NCBI GenBank assembly: GCA_964513415.1
Contig: CAZEMX010000011.1
Span: forward strand, 1 to 36,875
DNA: 36,875 nt
Source: Methanomethylicus sp964513415
Lineage (GTDB): Archaea > Thermoproteota > Methanomethylicia > Methanomethylicales > Methanomethylicaceae
Reading direction: 5' to 3'
Positions within the stretch are counted from its first letter, which is position 1; each line of letters opens with the position of its first letter. Positions 7,361 through 15,069 of the stretch are shown piece after piece. The notes below the pieces were generated by a model that worked only from the letters and a program-made list of their open reading frames with translations, ran no database searches and was not told where the DNA came from. The position numbers and the translations under genes are program-made.

Positions 7361-8919
7361 CAATGCCCGCCTCCTAATGCTGCAGTCTGGTTGAATATCG
7401 TTGTGGCTGCCATTTCGAGCCACTCCTCAATACGCAGGAATATGTCGTGGAAGGCGATGTTGTTGGCACCCAAGGTGATGATTGTGCCAAGGACGAGGAT
7501 GCATATCGCGATAACTACGCCAGGGAGCCTGAGCAGCGCGTGGCTGCCCTTGTGCATCTCGAGGTACTCCACATTCGCCTTCGGCTTGCCAGATGCGAAG
7601 CAGCGCAAGGAGTATATCGTCGAGAAGAATATGAGCGCCGCTGCAGCGAAGACGGCGGCGGTAAGGTATAGGTTCACGTTGGGCGATGTGAACTCCCTGA
7701 AGGTAGTGTAGCCAAGGGTCCCCGGGATCAGCGCGAGCGAGAAGCCGCCCACCAGGTAGGTTATCCCGTTGGGGCCAAGCTTGCTGCCCATGCCCTTTAG
7801 CAGGTACAGGTCTGCCACCCGGCTCGCCTCGATAACGAAGCCGCTGTCGAAGAAGAGAAGCGCCTTTGCGAGGCCGTGGTTGAGGAAGTGGAGGAGTATG
7901 CCCACAAAGAAGACGGGGAGCAGGACGGGGAAGAGTATGCCGAGGCCGATGAGGATGTAGAAGACGCCGACCTCTGAGGAGGTGGAGAATGCCCAGATGC
8001 GCTTAATGCCCCTTATGTTGACCGTGCCGACGTGGAACCGGGACCACTTGCTTCCGGCGGTCGCCTCCACCGCCGCGAGCGCCGCGCCCACTATGACGCT
8101 GAGGGCACCCATGCCGATCAGAAGGTAAGCAAGCGGCGCGCTCTCGGGCGCCATGACGCCGACTATGCGTGCTACCGCAAACGCGGCCATCTGGACCATC
8201 ACGCCGCTGAGTATGGCGCTGACAGGGGTCGGCGCCTCGCTGTGGGCCGAGGGTAACCACAGGAGACCGAACGGGAAGACACCGACCTTGATGCTGAATC
8301 CGATGGCATATATGGCGGCAAGCATGACGACGTCGGACTTGGGAATCGCCTCGAACGCAGACGCATTGAGGATGAAGCCGCCGGTGGCGGAGTTCTGGAA
8401 GAGTATGCCTACCAGGATGATCAGGGCACCGATGACGCTCATTACGAAGAAGCGGACCGCTGCCTTGGTGGCAGACCGCCTGCGGGTGAATAGTATGAGG
8501 ATGCCACCGGCGATTGTGCTTGCCTCAAAGCACGTGTATATGACGAGCATGTTGAAGGAGGATGCCATCACAATGAGCGATGCCACGAACATGCTGTAGA
8601 GGGCGTAGAATGCGCCCAAGTGGGTGCGGTCTCCAAAGTACTGGAGGCTGTATACGGCGCCGAGGAACCCCAAGATGAGGGCGAGCTCGACGACAAATGC
8701 AGACGAGGCGTTTATGACTATGCCGGCCTGTGCGGGCCAGTAAATGGCACCATCGGCAACTGTGAGGAGCATGTAGGTGTTTGCGCCTATCGCGGCGATA
8801 AAGAATACTGAGAGGATGGAGAGCATCCCCTTCCCATCCTTCGAGACTAGCGGAGCGAGCATGCCTCCAAGGAGGAGCGCAATCGGCGCTGCCAACGGGA
8901 GCAATGAGCTGTCGATCAT
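7360..8919 (-). CDS. Antiporter-like ion-translocating subunit (HyfF/HycC/NuoN-like)
   Basis: 519 residues, about 14 transmembrane helices, Proton_antipo_M family. Key charges of the proposed ion path are present: Glu132 in YTCFEAS, Lys211 in FSIKVGVFPF, the conserved LPSAHSEAPTPVSAILSG stretch after it, Lys306 in GIKRIWAFS, and His348/Lys352 in NHGLAKALLFF. It is the only antiporter-like subunit in the cluster, as in Ech or Hyc, so one pumping module is expected. Before GIKRIWAFS there is an extra polar stretch of about 20 residues (EATAGSKWSRFHVGTVNI) where the family usually has a short loop. The start overlaps the preceding gene's stop by 4 bp. It has no long lateral helix like that of NuoL. 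Confidence 0.92.
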   Translation of the reverse strand: MIDSSLLPLAAPIALLLGGMLAPLVSKDGKGMLSILSVFFIAAIGANTYMLLTVADGAIYWPAQAGIVINASSAFVVELALILGFLGAVYSLQYFGDRTHLGAFYALYSMFVASLIVMASSFNMLVIYTCFEASTIAGGILILFTRRRSATKAAVRFFVMSVIGALIILVGILFQNSATGGFILNASAFEAIPKSDVVMLAAIYAIGFSIKVGVFPFGLLWLPSAHSEAPTPVSAILSGVMVQMAAFAVARIVGVMAPESAPLAYLLIGMGALSVIVGAALAAVEATAGSKWSRFHVGTVNIRGIKRIWAFSTSSEVGVFYILIGLGILFPVLLPVFFVGILLHFLNHGLAKALLFFDSGFVIEASRVADLYLLKGMGSKLGPNGITYLVGGFSLALIPGTLGYTTFREFTSPNVNLYLTAAVFAAAALIFFSTIYSLRCFASGKPKANVEYLEMHKGSHALLRLPGVVIAICILVLGTIITLGANNIAFHDIFLRIEEWLEMAATTIFNQTAALGGGH

Positions 8920-9287
8920 CGCGATTCCACCTTCAATGCTTTCTTGTCATAATACAGATCCCAATCGTAATCGTATCCGGCATTCAGCAGCGGAACGTTC
9001 GGTCGGTAGACCTGATCGTCGGACATATACGGCTCCTTCGCCAGACCGCTGTAGAATATGGACTCTGCGTTAACCTTGTCCGGAAAGTATGCAGGGATGA
9101 GGCTAAGGATGAGTATGAAGAACATTGCGACGGAGGTTATCTCGACGAACGCCAGAAGCAGGATGAAATCGGAGTAAATGCTCGCGGCCATTACGCCAAC
9201 AAAGCCAACAGCCATGAGTGAGAAGGCGATATGGAGAGACAGACGCTGAGAGGTCATCTTGGGCCTACGTGCAAGGCTTTCAGTCAC
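8916..9287 (-). CDS. Small membrane subunit, NuoK/HyfE-like position
   Basis: 123 residues. Two hydrophobic helices lie at about residues 16-36 and 40-68, the second carrying a buried glutamate (AFVEITSVAMFF) that recalls the conserved Glu in NuoK helices. The family has three or more helices; here the chain instead ends in a 55-residue polar tail rich in Tyr and Asp (ending AGYDYDWDLYYDKKALKVES). It is the first gene of the hydrogenase operon and overlaps the antiporter-like gene by 4 bp, so it very likely belongs to the complex. The family assignment comes from position plus the glutamate and is tentative. The start at 9287 lies about 20 nt from the expected transcription start. Confidence 0.75.
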   Translation of the reverse strand: MTESLARRPKMTSQRLSLHIAFSLMAVGFVGVMAASIYSDFILLLAFVEITSVAMFFILILSLIPAYFPDKVNAESIFYSGLAKEPYMSDDQVYRPNVPLLNAGYDYDWDLYYDKKALKVESR

Positions 9288-9331
9288 CAGAAATCCCCCA
9301 CTAATACACGTACCTTATTCAGCATAAGTTG

Positions 9332-9339
9332 TATATAAA
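9332..9339 (-). promoter_or_regulatory. TATA box of the hydrogenase operon
   Basis: The - strand reads TTTTATATAC, a strong archaeal TATA element. It would place transcription initiation near 9308, about 20 nt before the first operon gene. Confidence 0.7.
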
Positions 9340-9347
9340 ACATCCGA

Positions 9348-9376
9348 AAGTGTACAAAATAACAATTTGTACACTT
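9348..9376. promoter_or_regulatory. Perfect 11-bp inverted repeat (operator candidate)
   Basis: AAGTGTACAAA (9348-9358) and TTTGTACACTT (9366-9376) are exact reverse complements around a 7-nt AT spacer. The site lies 8 bp upstream of the hydrogenase TATA box and about 55 bp upstream of the purB TATA-like element. A dimeric regulator bound there would act most directly on the hydrogenase operon. Confidence 0.7.
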
Positions 9377-9429
9377 TTTCTTGTGCCTCCAAAGGCATGA
9401 AATTAATGAGTAAGATAGGCCTTAAGTTG

Positions 9430-9437
9430 TATATTAA
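9430..9437 (+). promoter_or_regulatory. Probable TATA box of purB
   Basis: TATATTAA on the + strand lies 59-66 bp before the purB ATG. The predicted transcript would start near 9460 with a leader of about 35 nt. Confidence 0.45.
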
Positions 9438-9495
9438 GATAATGCTTAAGTTTAAGAATGTTCCGCGGAGTAACTCAACTCGGAGATTTGATATA

Positions 9496-10848
9496 ATGCC
9501 TATCTGTCCAATCGACACTGGAAGGTATGGGAGCAAGGAGATGAAAGCGCTCTTCGATGAGGAGGGGCGGCTGCAGCGCTACCTCGATGTCGAAGCTGCG
9601 CTGGCTTATGCACTCGCCGAGCTTGGTGAGATCCCAAGAGCGGCGGCGGAGGAGATAGGCAAGAACGCCAATACTAGTAAGGTCACCCCGGAGAAGGTCA
9701 AGGAGAAGGAGAGGAAGACTCATCATGACCTGATGGCAATGGTAGAGGTCCTTTCGGAGGAGTGCGGCTCTGATGGCAGCGGCAAGTATGTCCATTGGGG
9801 GGCAACAAGCTATGATATCGTCGATTCGAGCTGGGCATTGATCATGCGTGATGGACTTGGTCTCCTCGAGTCAAGGATTGTGGCGCTCAGGGACCTACTC
9901 TGCGACCTAGCACTGAGGCATAAAGACCTCGTGGAGGTCGGGAGGACTCACGGGCAGCATGCAATACCGATAACGTTCGGGTTCAAGATGGCAGTCTATG
10001 CTGCCGAGACTGCAAGAAACCTAGAGAGGCTGAGGGAGCTTAGACCTCGCCTCGTGGCAGGCAAGATGAGCGGCGCCGTGGGCACGATGTCGAGCCAAGG
10101 GGAGAAGGCATTCATCGTAGAGAGGCTCGTCATGGAGAGGCTGAGACTCAAGCCGGCCGAGATCACCACGCAGGTGGTATGCAGGGACAGGATGGCAGAG
10201 TTCGTCTGCTGGGCAGCCATCGCGGCATCTGGGCTCGACCGCATCGCGACTGAGGTCAGGAACCTCCAGAGGACAGAGATACTGGAGGCGGCGGAGGGCT
10301 TCGAGGCAAAGGCGCAGGTAGGGAGCAGCACGATGCCACACAAGCAGAACCCGGTTGACTGCGAGAAGGTCTCAGGACTAGCAAAGGTGATGAGGGGGCT
10401 TGTCGTGCCGGCTCTCGAGAACGTGCCGCTCTGGCACGAGAGGGACCTGACAGACTCAAGCAGCGAGAGGTTCGTGATCCCTATGGCGTTCATAATCCTT
10501 GATGAGATGCTCATCACGCTAACGAGGGTGATGGGGGGGCTAAGGGTCTTCCCCGAGAACATGAGGCGGAACCTCGGACTGACGAAGGGAATGATATTGA
10601 CGGAGGCAGTGATGATGGCACTGGCGAGGAAGGGAGTCGGGAGGCAGAAGGCCCACGAGCTCATGAGGAGGGCGTCGGTGAAGGCTTTCAACGAGGGAGT
10701 CGCCATCGGCGACGTGCTGGCAGGGATGCCGGAGGTAACGGCGTGCCTCACAAAGGGCGATATCGAGGCGCTTACCGATGCCGAGAAGTACACAGGCAAG
10801 GCGGCGGAGCTCGTCGAGAGGGCAGTGAGGTACGCAAGGGGGGTTTAA
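9496..10848 (+). CDS. purB: Adenylosuccinate lyase
   Basis: 450 residues. The enzyme removes fumarate from SAICAR and from adenylosuccinate in purine synthesis. The N-terminus MPICPIDTGRYGS is typical of PurB, and the start at 9496 is chosen for that reason; upstream in-frame ATGs would add 43 AT-rich, unlikely residues. The superfamily signature GSSTMPHKQNP lies at about residues 276-286, TSYDIVDSS at about 104-112 and the catalytic-His region GRTHGQHAIP at about 152-161. It is transcribed away from the hydrogenase operon and stands alone. Confidence 0.96.
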   Translation: MPICPIDTGRYGSKEMKALFDEEGRLQRYLDVEAALAYALAELGEIPRAAAEEIGKNANTSKVTPEKVKEKERKTHHDLMAMVEVLSEECGSDGSGKYVHWGATSYDIVDSSWALIMRDGLGLLESRIVALRDLLCDLALRHKDLVEVGRTHGQHAIPITFGFKMAVYAAETARNLERLRELRPRLVAGKMSGAVGTMSSQGEKAFIVERLVMERLRLKPAEITTQVVCRDRMAEFVCWAAIAASGLDRIATEVRNLQRTEILEAAEGFEAKAQVGSSTMPHKQNPVDCEKVSGLAKVMRGLVVPALENVPLWHERDLTDSSSERFVIPMAFIILDEMLITLTRVMGGLRVFPENMRRNLGLTKGMILTEAVMMALARKGVGRQKAHELMRRASVKAFNEGVAIGDVLAGMPEVTACLTKGDIEALTDAEKYTGKAAELVERAVRYARGV

Positions 10849-10881
10849 TCCGACCCCTCCCGCATGTTGCCACAGCAATCA

Positions 10882-10887
10882 TTTTTT
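10882..10887 (+). terminator. T-run after purB
   Basis: Six T residues 34 bp after the purB stop (CATTTTTTAAG), consistent with a simple archaeal U-rich terminator. No strong hairpin precedes it. Confidence 0.4.
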
Positions 10888-11073
10888 AAGACATGAAAGG
10901 CAGCTCTTCCCGCAATTTGAGAAGTTCTTTAATCTCATCATCTTGAGTCGGTCAGCATAGTTGTCAAGCGGCAGGACCGTCGGCAACAATCAGGCCATAT
11001 CATACAGAAAGGATAAAGACGTGCCTCGCTGATAGCCAATGAAAATATAGCTAATGAAAAGAGGGGAAAGGGC

Positions 11074-12267
11074 ATGGGACAGAACGACAGGCTCGTCCTA
11101 GGGATCGCCTCCAACATACTTTTCCTAGGCATGGTCAGCTTCTTCACGGATATCAGCAGCGAGCTGATAGCGGCGGTGCTCCCGGCATTCCTCTTCGTCA
11201 CCCTTGGCACTTCTCCGGAGATAATCGGCACAATAGAGGGTGCGGCGGAGAGCCTGACGTCCTTCCTGAAGCTAGCCTCAGGAGTTGCGGCAGACAGGAC
11301 GGGGAACAGGAAGCGGTTTACCGTAGCGGGGTACAGCCTCTCGAACTTCATCAAGCCGCTTATGGGGCTGGTGTCGAGCTGGCCGCAGGTGCTGATACTG
11401 AGGATGGGCGACAGGATCGGCAAGGGCATACGGACGCCGCCGAGGGACGCCATGATAGCAGACAGCACCGAGGAATGCAAGATGGGCGCTGCTTTTGGGG
11501 TACACAGGACCCTAGACCAGCTGGGCGCAGTCGTGGGCCCCCTGCTCGCGTTCGTGCTCCTCTCGCCCTTGGGATTCGGGGGCATCTTCCTTTTAACGAT
11601 AATACCTGGCAGCATAGCTGTAGCGATCCTGTTCATATTAGTGAAGGAGCCGAAACGCAGGGAGTGCGCGACCAAGGTCACCCTTAAGGGTGCAAAGAGG
11701 GTAATGGACAGGGCGTTCTCGATGTATATCGGATCCGCCGCGCTCTATGCGGTAGCGGCCATAAGCTACTCATTCATACTGCTCAAAGGAATCGAGATGG
11801 GACTGCCCGCAGAGTATACGGCGCTCATCTACGCGGGTATTCAGGCGTGCCACGTTGTAGCGGGATATCCGGCAGGCGTGATCTCGGACAGGGCGGGCAG
11901 GATCAGGGCAGTCCAGATCGGTTATGCGCTCCTGTTTGTGTCCTTCTTGACGATGGCAATGGCGCCAAGCGTTCCGATATTCATACTGGGCGCGATGCTC
12001 TTCGGGATGCACCAGGGGGTCGTCGAGACGTCACAGAGGGCGATCATTCCAAGCATCGTGCCGGGCGAGTATAAAGGCACGGCGTACGGCATCTACAACG
12101 CCGCAATCGGCATAGTAACGCTACCGACGAACCTTGTTGCGGGCAGCATCTTCGGCGCGCTGGGGAGCGCGGCTGCCTTCGGCTATGGCGCGGCATTTGC
12201 TGTTGCGGCGTCGGTTGCGATGGCGCTGACGCACCGGCAGATGGCAAACCGCCGGTCAAAGGACTAA
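11074..12267 (+). CDS. Major facilitator superfamily transporter
   Basis: 397 residues with 12 predicted transmembrane helices. The motif-A loop (ASGVAADRTGNRKRF, about residues 68-82) and a second conserved loop (DRIGKGIRTPPRDAMIADS, about 112-130) match a widespread archaeal and bacterial MFS subfamily of unknown substrate. The C-terminal half repeats motif A as AGVISDRAGR. A TATA-like AATATA at 11044-11049 is about 27 bp ahead, so the transcript may be nearly leaderless even though a GAGGGGAAAG purine run precedes the ATG. The 3' end overlaps the convergent acetyltransferase gene by 4 bp. Drug or metabolite efflux is only a guess. Confidence 0.9.
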   Translation: MGQNDRLVLGIASNILFLGMVSFFTDISSELIAAVLPAFLFVTLGTSPEIIGTIEGAAESLTSFLKLASGVAADRTGNRKRFTVAGYSLSNFIKPLMGLVSSWPQVLILRMGDRIGKGIRTPPRDAMIADSTEECKMGAAFGVHRTLDQLGAVVGPLLAFVLLSPLGFGGIFLLTIIPGSIAVAILFILVKEPKRRECATKVTLKGAKRVMDRAFSMYIGSAALYAVAAISYSFILLKGIEMGLPAEYTALIYAGIQACHVVAGYPAGVISDRAGRIRAVQIGYALLFVSFLTMAMAPSVPIFILGAMLFGMHQGVVETSQRAIIPSIVPGEYKGTAYGIYNAAIGIVTLPTNLVAGSIFGALGSAAAFGYGAAFAVAASVAMALTHRQMANRRSKD

Positions 12268-12749
12268 TCGGTCCGCATCTTCATCCAGCCCTTGCCGTAG
12301 CACCTGAAGCCCATCTTCCGGTAAAAGTCCTGCCGCTCGCTCCTCGCCCTCAGCGTCAGCCTGACCGTCTGCTCACCGAAGGACTCGCTCGCCCACTGCA
12401 TGACTGCTTCAAGGAGGGATTTCCCTACACCCATTCCCCGCGCATCGGGCGAGACGGCAAGCCACTCTATCCGTATGGTGGGTATAGGCTTCGTCTTCAG
12501 ATGCCGGCATGCTACTAGCCCGATAATCGCACCCTCGCTCATTGCGACCAGGCATAGCCAGTTCTTGTTCGTGCGCATTACACGCTTTGCCTCATCGCCC
12601 CAGCTATGGACCTTGTAGTAATTGGCATCGCCTGGGAAGGAGGCGCGGAGTACTGCGGCTATACCCTCGGCATCCTTGAGGATAGCAGGCACTATCGCGT
12701 AATCCGCCCTCTTGGGGGACGCTGATTCATCCTCCAACAATTTACTCAT
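12264..12749 (-). CDS. GNAT-family N-acetyltransferase
   Basis: 161 residues. The acetyl-CoA-binding motif A reads LAVSPDARGMGVGKSLL (about residues 98-114, R-x-x-G-x-G core), followed by the motif-B-like stretch VRLTLRARSERQDFYRKMGF. A GTG at 12752 directly precedes the ATG at 12749 and is an equal candidate. It follows the Mrp stop by a few bases, so it is probably translated from the same transcript. The acceptor cannot be told; protein N-terminal (RimI/Ard1-type) or small-molecule acetylation are both possible. Confidence 0.88.
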   Translation of the reverse strand: MSKLLEDESASPKRADYAIVPAILKDAEGIAAVLRASFPGDANYYKVHSWGDEAKRVMRTNKNWLCLVAMSEGAIIGLVACRHLKTKPIPTIRIEWLAVSPDARGMGVGKSLLEAVMQWASESFGEQTVRLTLRARSERQDFYRKMGFRCYGKGWMKMRTD

Positions 12750-12755
12750 CACCGA

Positions 12756-13817
12756 TCAGTCGAGGAGTTTCGACGCTACTGCCTTGAAGGCATCGCTTGT
12801 GTAATCCTCTATCTTGCCTTGGTCGCATGCCTTGGATAGCGCAGGGTCGAGCGGCAGTGCACCCAAGTACTTCGTGTTGATGCCGTCCGCAAGGAGGCGC
12901 CCGCGCGACTCGCCGAAGATGTTTATCTGCTCGCCGCAGTGGGGGCACTTCGCGTAGCTCATGTTCTCGATCACGCCCAGGATGGGCACGGTGAGCCGCT
13001 TGGACATCGTAACCGCCTTGCCTACGATGACACTTGCCAGCTCCTGCGGTGAGGAGACCACGACTATGCCGTCGACGGGTATAAGCTGAAGAACCGTGAG
13101 CTGCGCATCGCTCGTGCCCGGAGGCAGGTCGACGAGCAGGTAGTCGAGCTCTGCCCAGTCCACATCGGTGAAGAATTGCCGAATCGCGCTGCTTATGAGC
13201 GGCCCGCGCCAGATGACAGGGGCATCCTCCTCCCCGCCCAACAGAAGGTTCATAGACATGATCTTGATGCCGCCCTTCGAGGCTGCAGGTATGATCTTCC
13301 CCTCGAGGACGAAGGGTGCCTCGATGACGCCGAACATCTTGGGGATGCTGGGCCCAGTTATGTCTGCGTCGAGAACGCCGACCTTGAAACCTCGCCGCGA
13401 TAGCTCCACCGCGAGCATTGATGTCACCGAGGACTTGCCGACCCCGCCCTTACCGGATAGGATCGCTATGATCTGCTTTATCCCCCTCTTCGGCAACTTC
13501 TCTGGCGGTGCTGGCTGCGCTTCCTTGGAGCGGTTAGCCTTGAGTTTCTCCAGGAGGGCGTTCCTCTCCTCTTCAGTCATAACGGACAGCTCAATGTTGA
13601 CCGATTTGATGCCCTCCATGCTCTTGAGGGTTTCATCAACTTCGTCCTTTATCTTCTCGCCCATGGGGCACTTGTCTGACGTCAAGGCAAGAGTAACATA
13701 GACTGAAGACCCGTCGATGCGCAGTGATCTTATCATGCCGGCGGTCACCACGTCCATGCCCAGCTCCGGGTCAATTACGGTCTTCAAGAGTCCGAGGATC
13801 TGATTCTGATCGACCAA
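12756..13817 (-). CDS. Mrp/NBP35-type Fe-S cluster carrier ATPase
   Basis: 353 residues. Residues about 4-80 form a MIP18/DUF59-like domain (VIDPELGMDVVTAGMIRSL). After a Pro/Lys-rich linker comes the ATPase domain with a deviant Walker A (SGKGGVGKSS, 121-130), a Walker B-like LLVDLPPGTSD (about 227-237) and the cluster-binding CPHC (Cys291, Cys294). Such proteins carry [4Fe-4S] clusters to apo-proteins, a plausible need for the Fe-S-rich hydrogenase nearby. The start is TTG with AGGTG 7 nt upstream; no ATG fits. It is divergent from the ECF S-component gene. Confidence 0.94.
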   Translation of the reverse strand: MVDQNQILGLLKTVIDPELGMDVVTAGMIRSLRIDGSSVYVTLALTSDKCPMGEKIKDEVDETLKSMEGIKSVNIELSVMTEEERNALLEKLKANRSKEAQPAPPEKLPKRGIKQIIAILSGKGGVGKSSVTSMLAVELSRRGFKVGVLDADITGPSIPKMFGVIEAPFVLEGKIIPAASKGGIKIMSMNLLLGGEEDAPVIWRGPLISSAIRQFFTDVDWAELDYLLVDLPPGTSDAQLTVLQLIPVDGIVVVSSPQELASVIVGKAVTMSKRLTVPILGVIENMSYAKCPHCGEQINIFGESRGRLLADGINTKYLGALPLDPALSKACDQGKIEDYTSDAFKAVASKLLD

Positions 13818-13835
13818 GGAAATGCACCTGAATGA

Positions 13836-13862
13836 GGGGAAATATCCCCAGAAACTTATATC
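13836..13862 (-). promoter_or_regulatory. Mrp promoter: TATA box with a GGGGA/TCCCC inverted repeat downstream
   Basis: On the - strand GATATAAG (13855-13862) is a TATA box about 20 bp before the expected start of transcription. Between it and that start lies GGGGA-AATA-TCCCC (13836-13849 in + orientation), a short inverted repeat that could be an operator. The repeat alone is weak evidence. Confidence 0.4.
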
Positions 13863-13886
13863 CTCTCCGATACACGATAGTCTTTA

Positions 13887-13914
13887 ATATGGATGGATAT
13901 ACTATCCATATTAT
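13887..13914 (+). promoter_or_regulatory. Promoter/operator of the ECF S component, copy 1 of a shared 28-bp element
   Basis: The element begins inside the TATA box (TTTAATATGG, about 13883-13892) and ends at the start codon. It contains ATGGAT-ATACT-ATCCAT, an inverted repeat. It matches the element before the DUF4430 gene (15070-15097, - strand) at 23 of 28 positions, including a 12-bp identical block ATATGGATGGAT. A protein bound here would block TBP and RNA polymerase, so repression is the likely mode. Confidence 0.7.
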
Positions 13915-14485
13915 GCCCAACGGCTCGGCGAAGCGCAGCAGAACCAAGAGGATATCATATACTGCGATGATGATAGCGTTAGCCGTAGCATTGAGGCTGC
14001 TGAAGAACTCATTGTTCGGACCGTTCCAATTCGTCAACTTCCCAGGGGTCTTTACTGTAGTCTCAGGGATAATCTTCGGACCTACCATAGCGATGGTTGT
14101 TGGCGCGGGATCGTATCTGCTTTCAGACGTCCTGATAGGGCTCCCAGGCTATTACACGCTAACAAACATGTTTTTGATGGGAGGGATCGGCCTGATCACT
14201 GGATTGATCTGGAAAAGGAGCAATAGGACGGACATCTCCAAGATAGGCATAGGGGTGGGAACGTACATAATTATGCTCGCATTTGACATAATCAGCTCCT
14301 TTGCATTCTATGCCATCTTAGGGGTGCCGATGACAGCCGCGTTAGCGGTGGGCATAGGAGGGCTATTCATGCCAAGCGGGGGCGGCGTCATATATGGCAT
14401 AGGCCCGATTACTGAGGCGGCAACGGCAATCCTGGTAGTCATGATCGCGCATGTCTTGCTACAGAACAAGATGGTTAAAACATGA
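13913..14485 (+). CDS. ECF-transporter substrate-binding (S) component, probable vitamin uptake
   Basis: 190 residues and about six transmembrane helices. The layout is that of the ECF S-component superfamily: a basic N-terminus (SAKRSRTKRIS), then TAMMIALAVALRLL, a glycine/proline-rich FVNFPGVFTVVSGIIFGP stretch, and GLPGYYTLTNMFLMGG. The start is placed at 13913 because a TATA box sits 26 bp upstream, which makes a leaderless transcript; the longer frame from 13832 would run through the TATA box. No EcfA/EcfT energising genes are in the window, so it would share a module encoded elsewhere. The shared operator with the DUF4430 gene suggests cobalamin or a similar vitamin as substrate; this is inference. 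Confidence 0.8.
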   Translation: MPNGSAKRSRTKRISYTAMMIALAVALRLLKNSLFGPFQFVNFPGVFTVVSGIIFGPTIAMVVGAGSYLLSDVLIGLPGYYTLTNMFLMGGIGLITGLIWKRSNRTDISKIGIGVGTYIIMLAFDIISSFAFYAILGVPMTAALAVGIGGLFMPSGGGVIYGIGPITEAATAILVVMIAHVLLQNKMVKT

Positions 14486-14534
14486 TGAACTGCAGATAGG
14501 ACCGATGGAGAAATTTTGTTTATTAGTAATTAAT

Positions 14535-14541
14535 AAAAAAA
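14535..14541 (-). terminator. U-rich terminator after the DUF4430 gene
   Basis: On the - strand the sequence reads ACCTTTTTTTATTAATTA downstream of the DUF4430 stop. A T-rich TTTTGTTTATTAG on the + strand (14515-14527) may serve the convergent S-component gene. Confidence 0.4.
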
Positions 14542-14607
14542 GGTTCCGTGCGTTTCGATCGAGCTTATGCGCACGACGTTCTCGCCTAGTGTTGTCGTGA
14601 GGTCTCA

Positions 14608-15066
14608 TCAAGCCCAGGTGTGCAACGACCACCTAACAAGGTCGTTATGGCCAAGAACAAAGGTTGTTACGGTCGTTGACCAATCAATTTGCCATGCACC
14701 ATCAACCCAGGTCTCGTATACCCAGTATTGAGCGCTTGAAGGGTTCTCCATGACACCGTTGATCCCAGTCACAAAAATATCTGTCGAGGTGTAGTATGTG
14801 AGGTTGGCAATCTTCTGGGTTGCATTGAACAGGTTCACATTAAGCGGAAACACAGTGTTATTGTACCAAACAGTGGTTCCGTTGCCGTAGTCGATTGCAA
14901 TGCTAGCCCTTATTGTAACTTCATCGACGAGCGCTTGTAGGCTCGTTATCGTCTTCTGCTGGTTTTGAGTGGTCAAGAAGTAGCTTGCAGCCATGGAAGT
15001 CGAGGCCACCGCCCACACTAGGAAGATGACGGATATTATCGTCCACATGTTTGTCTTCATAGCCAT
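14608..15066 (-). CDS. Membrane-anchored or secreted DUF4430 (transcobalamin-like) protein
   Basis: 152 residues. An N-terminal hydrophobic segment (about 7-30, TIISVIFLVWAVASTSMAAS) acts as a signal anchor. Residues about 52-152 fit the DUF4430/transcobalamin C-terminal-like fold: VTIRASIAIDYGNGTTVWY, a central TGINGVMENPSSAQYWVYETW, and a terminal HNDLVRWSLHTW strand. Members of this family occur on cell surfaces beside vitamin transporters, and in transcobalamin and intrinsic factor the fold binds cobalamin. The promoter carries the same 28-bp element as the S-component gene facing it, so the two are probably switched together. An alternative start is the ATG at 15060. Ligand identity is not shown by the sequence. 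Confidence 0.8.
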   Translation of the reverse strand: MAMKTNMWTIISVIFLVWAVASTSMAASYFLTTQNQQKTITSLQALVDEVTIRASIAIDYGNGTTVWYNNTVFPLNVNLFNATQKIANLTYYTSTDIFVTGINGVMENPSSAQYWVYETWVDGAWQIDWSTTVTTFVLGHNDLVRWSLHTWA

Positions 15067-15069
15067 CAG

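Noticed and set aside
9367..9495. 43-residue N-terminal extension of PurB
   Set aside because: It would be translated through the predicted TATA box; the conserved PurB N-terminus starts at 9496.
9996..10799. 267-codon open frame antisense to purB
   Set aside because: It mirrors a well-conserved enzyme on the other strand, is Ser/Ala/Pro-rich and matches no family; a codon-bias shadow.
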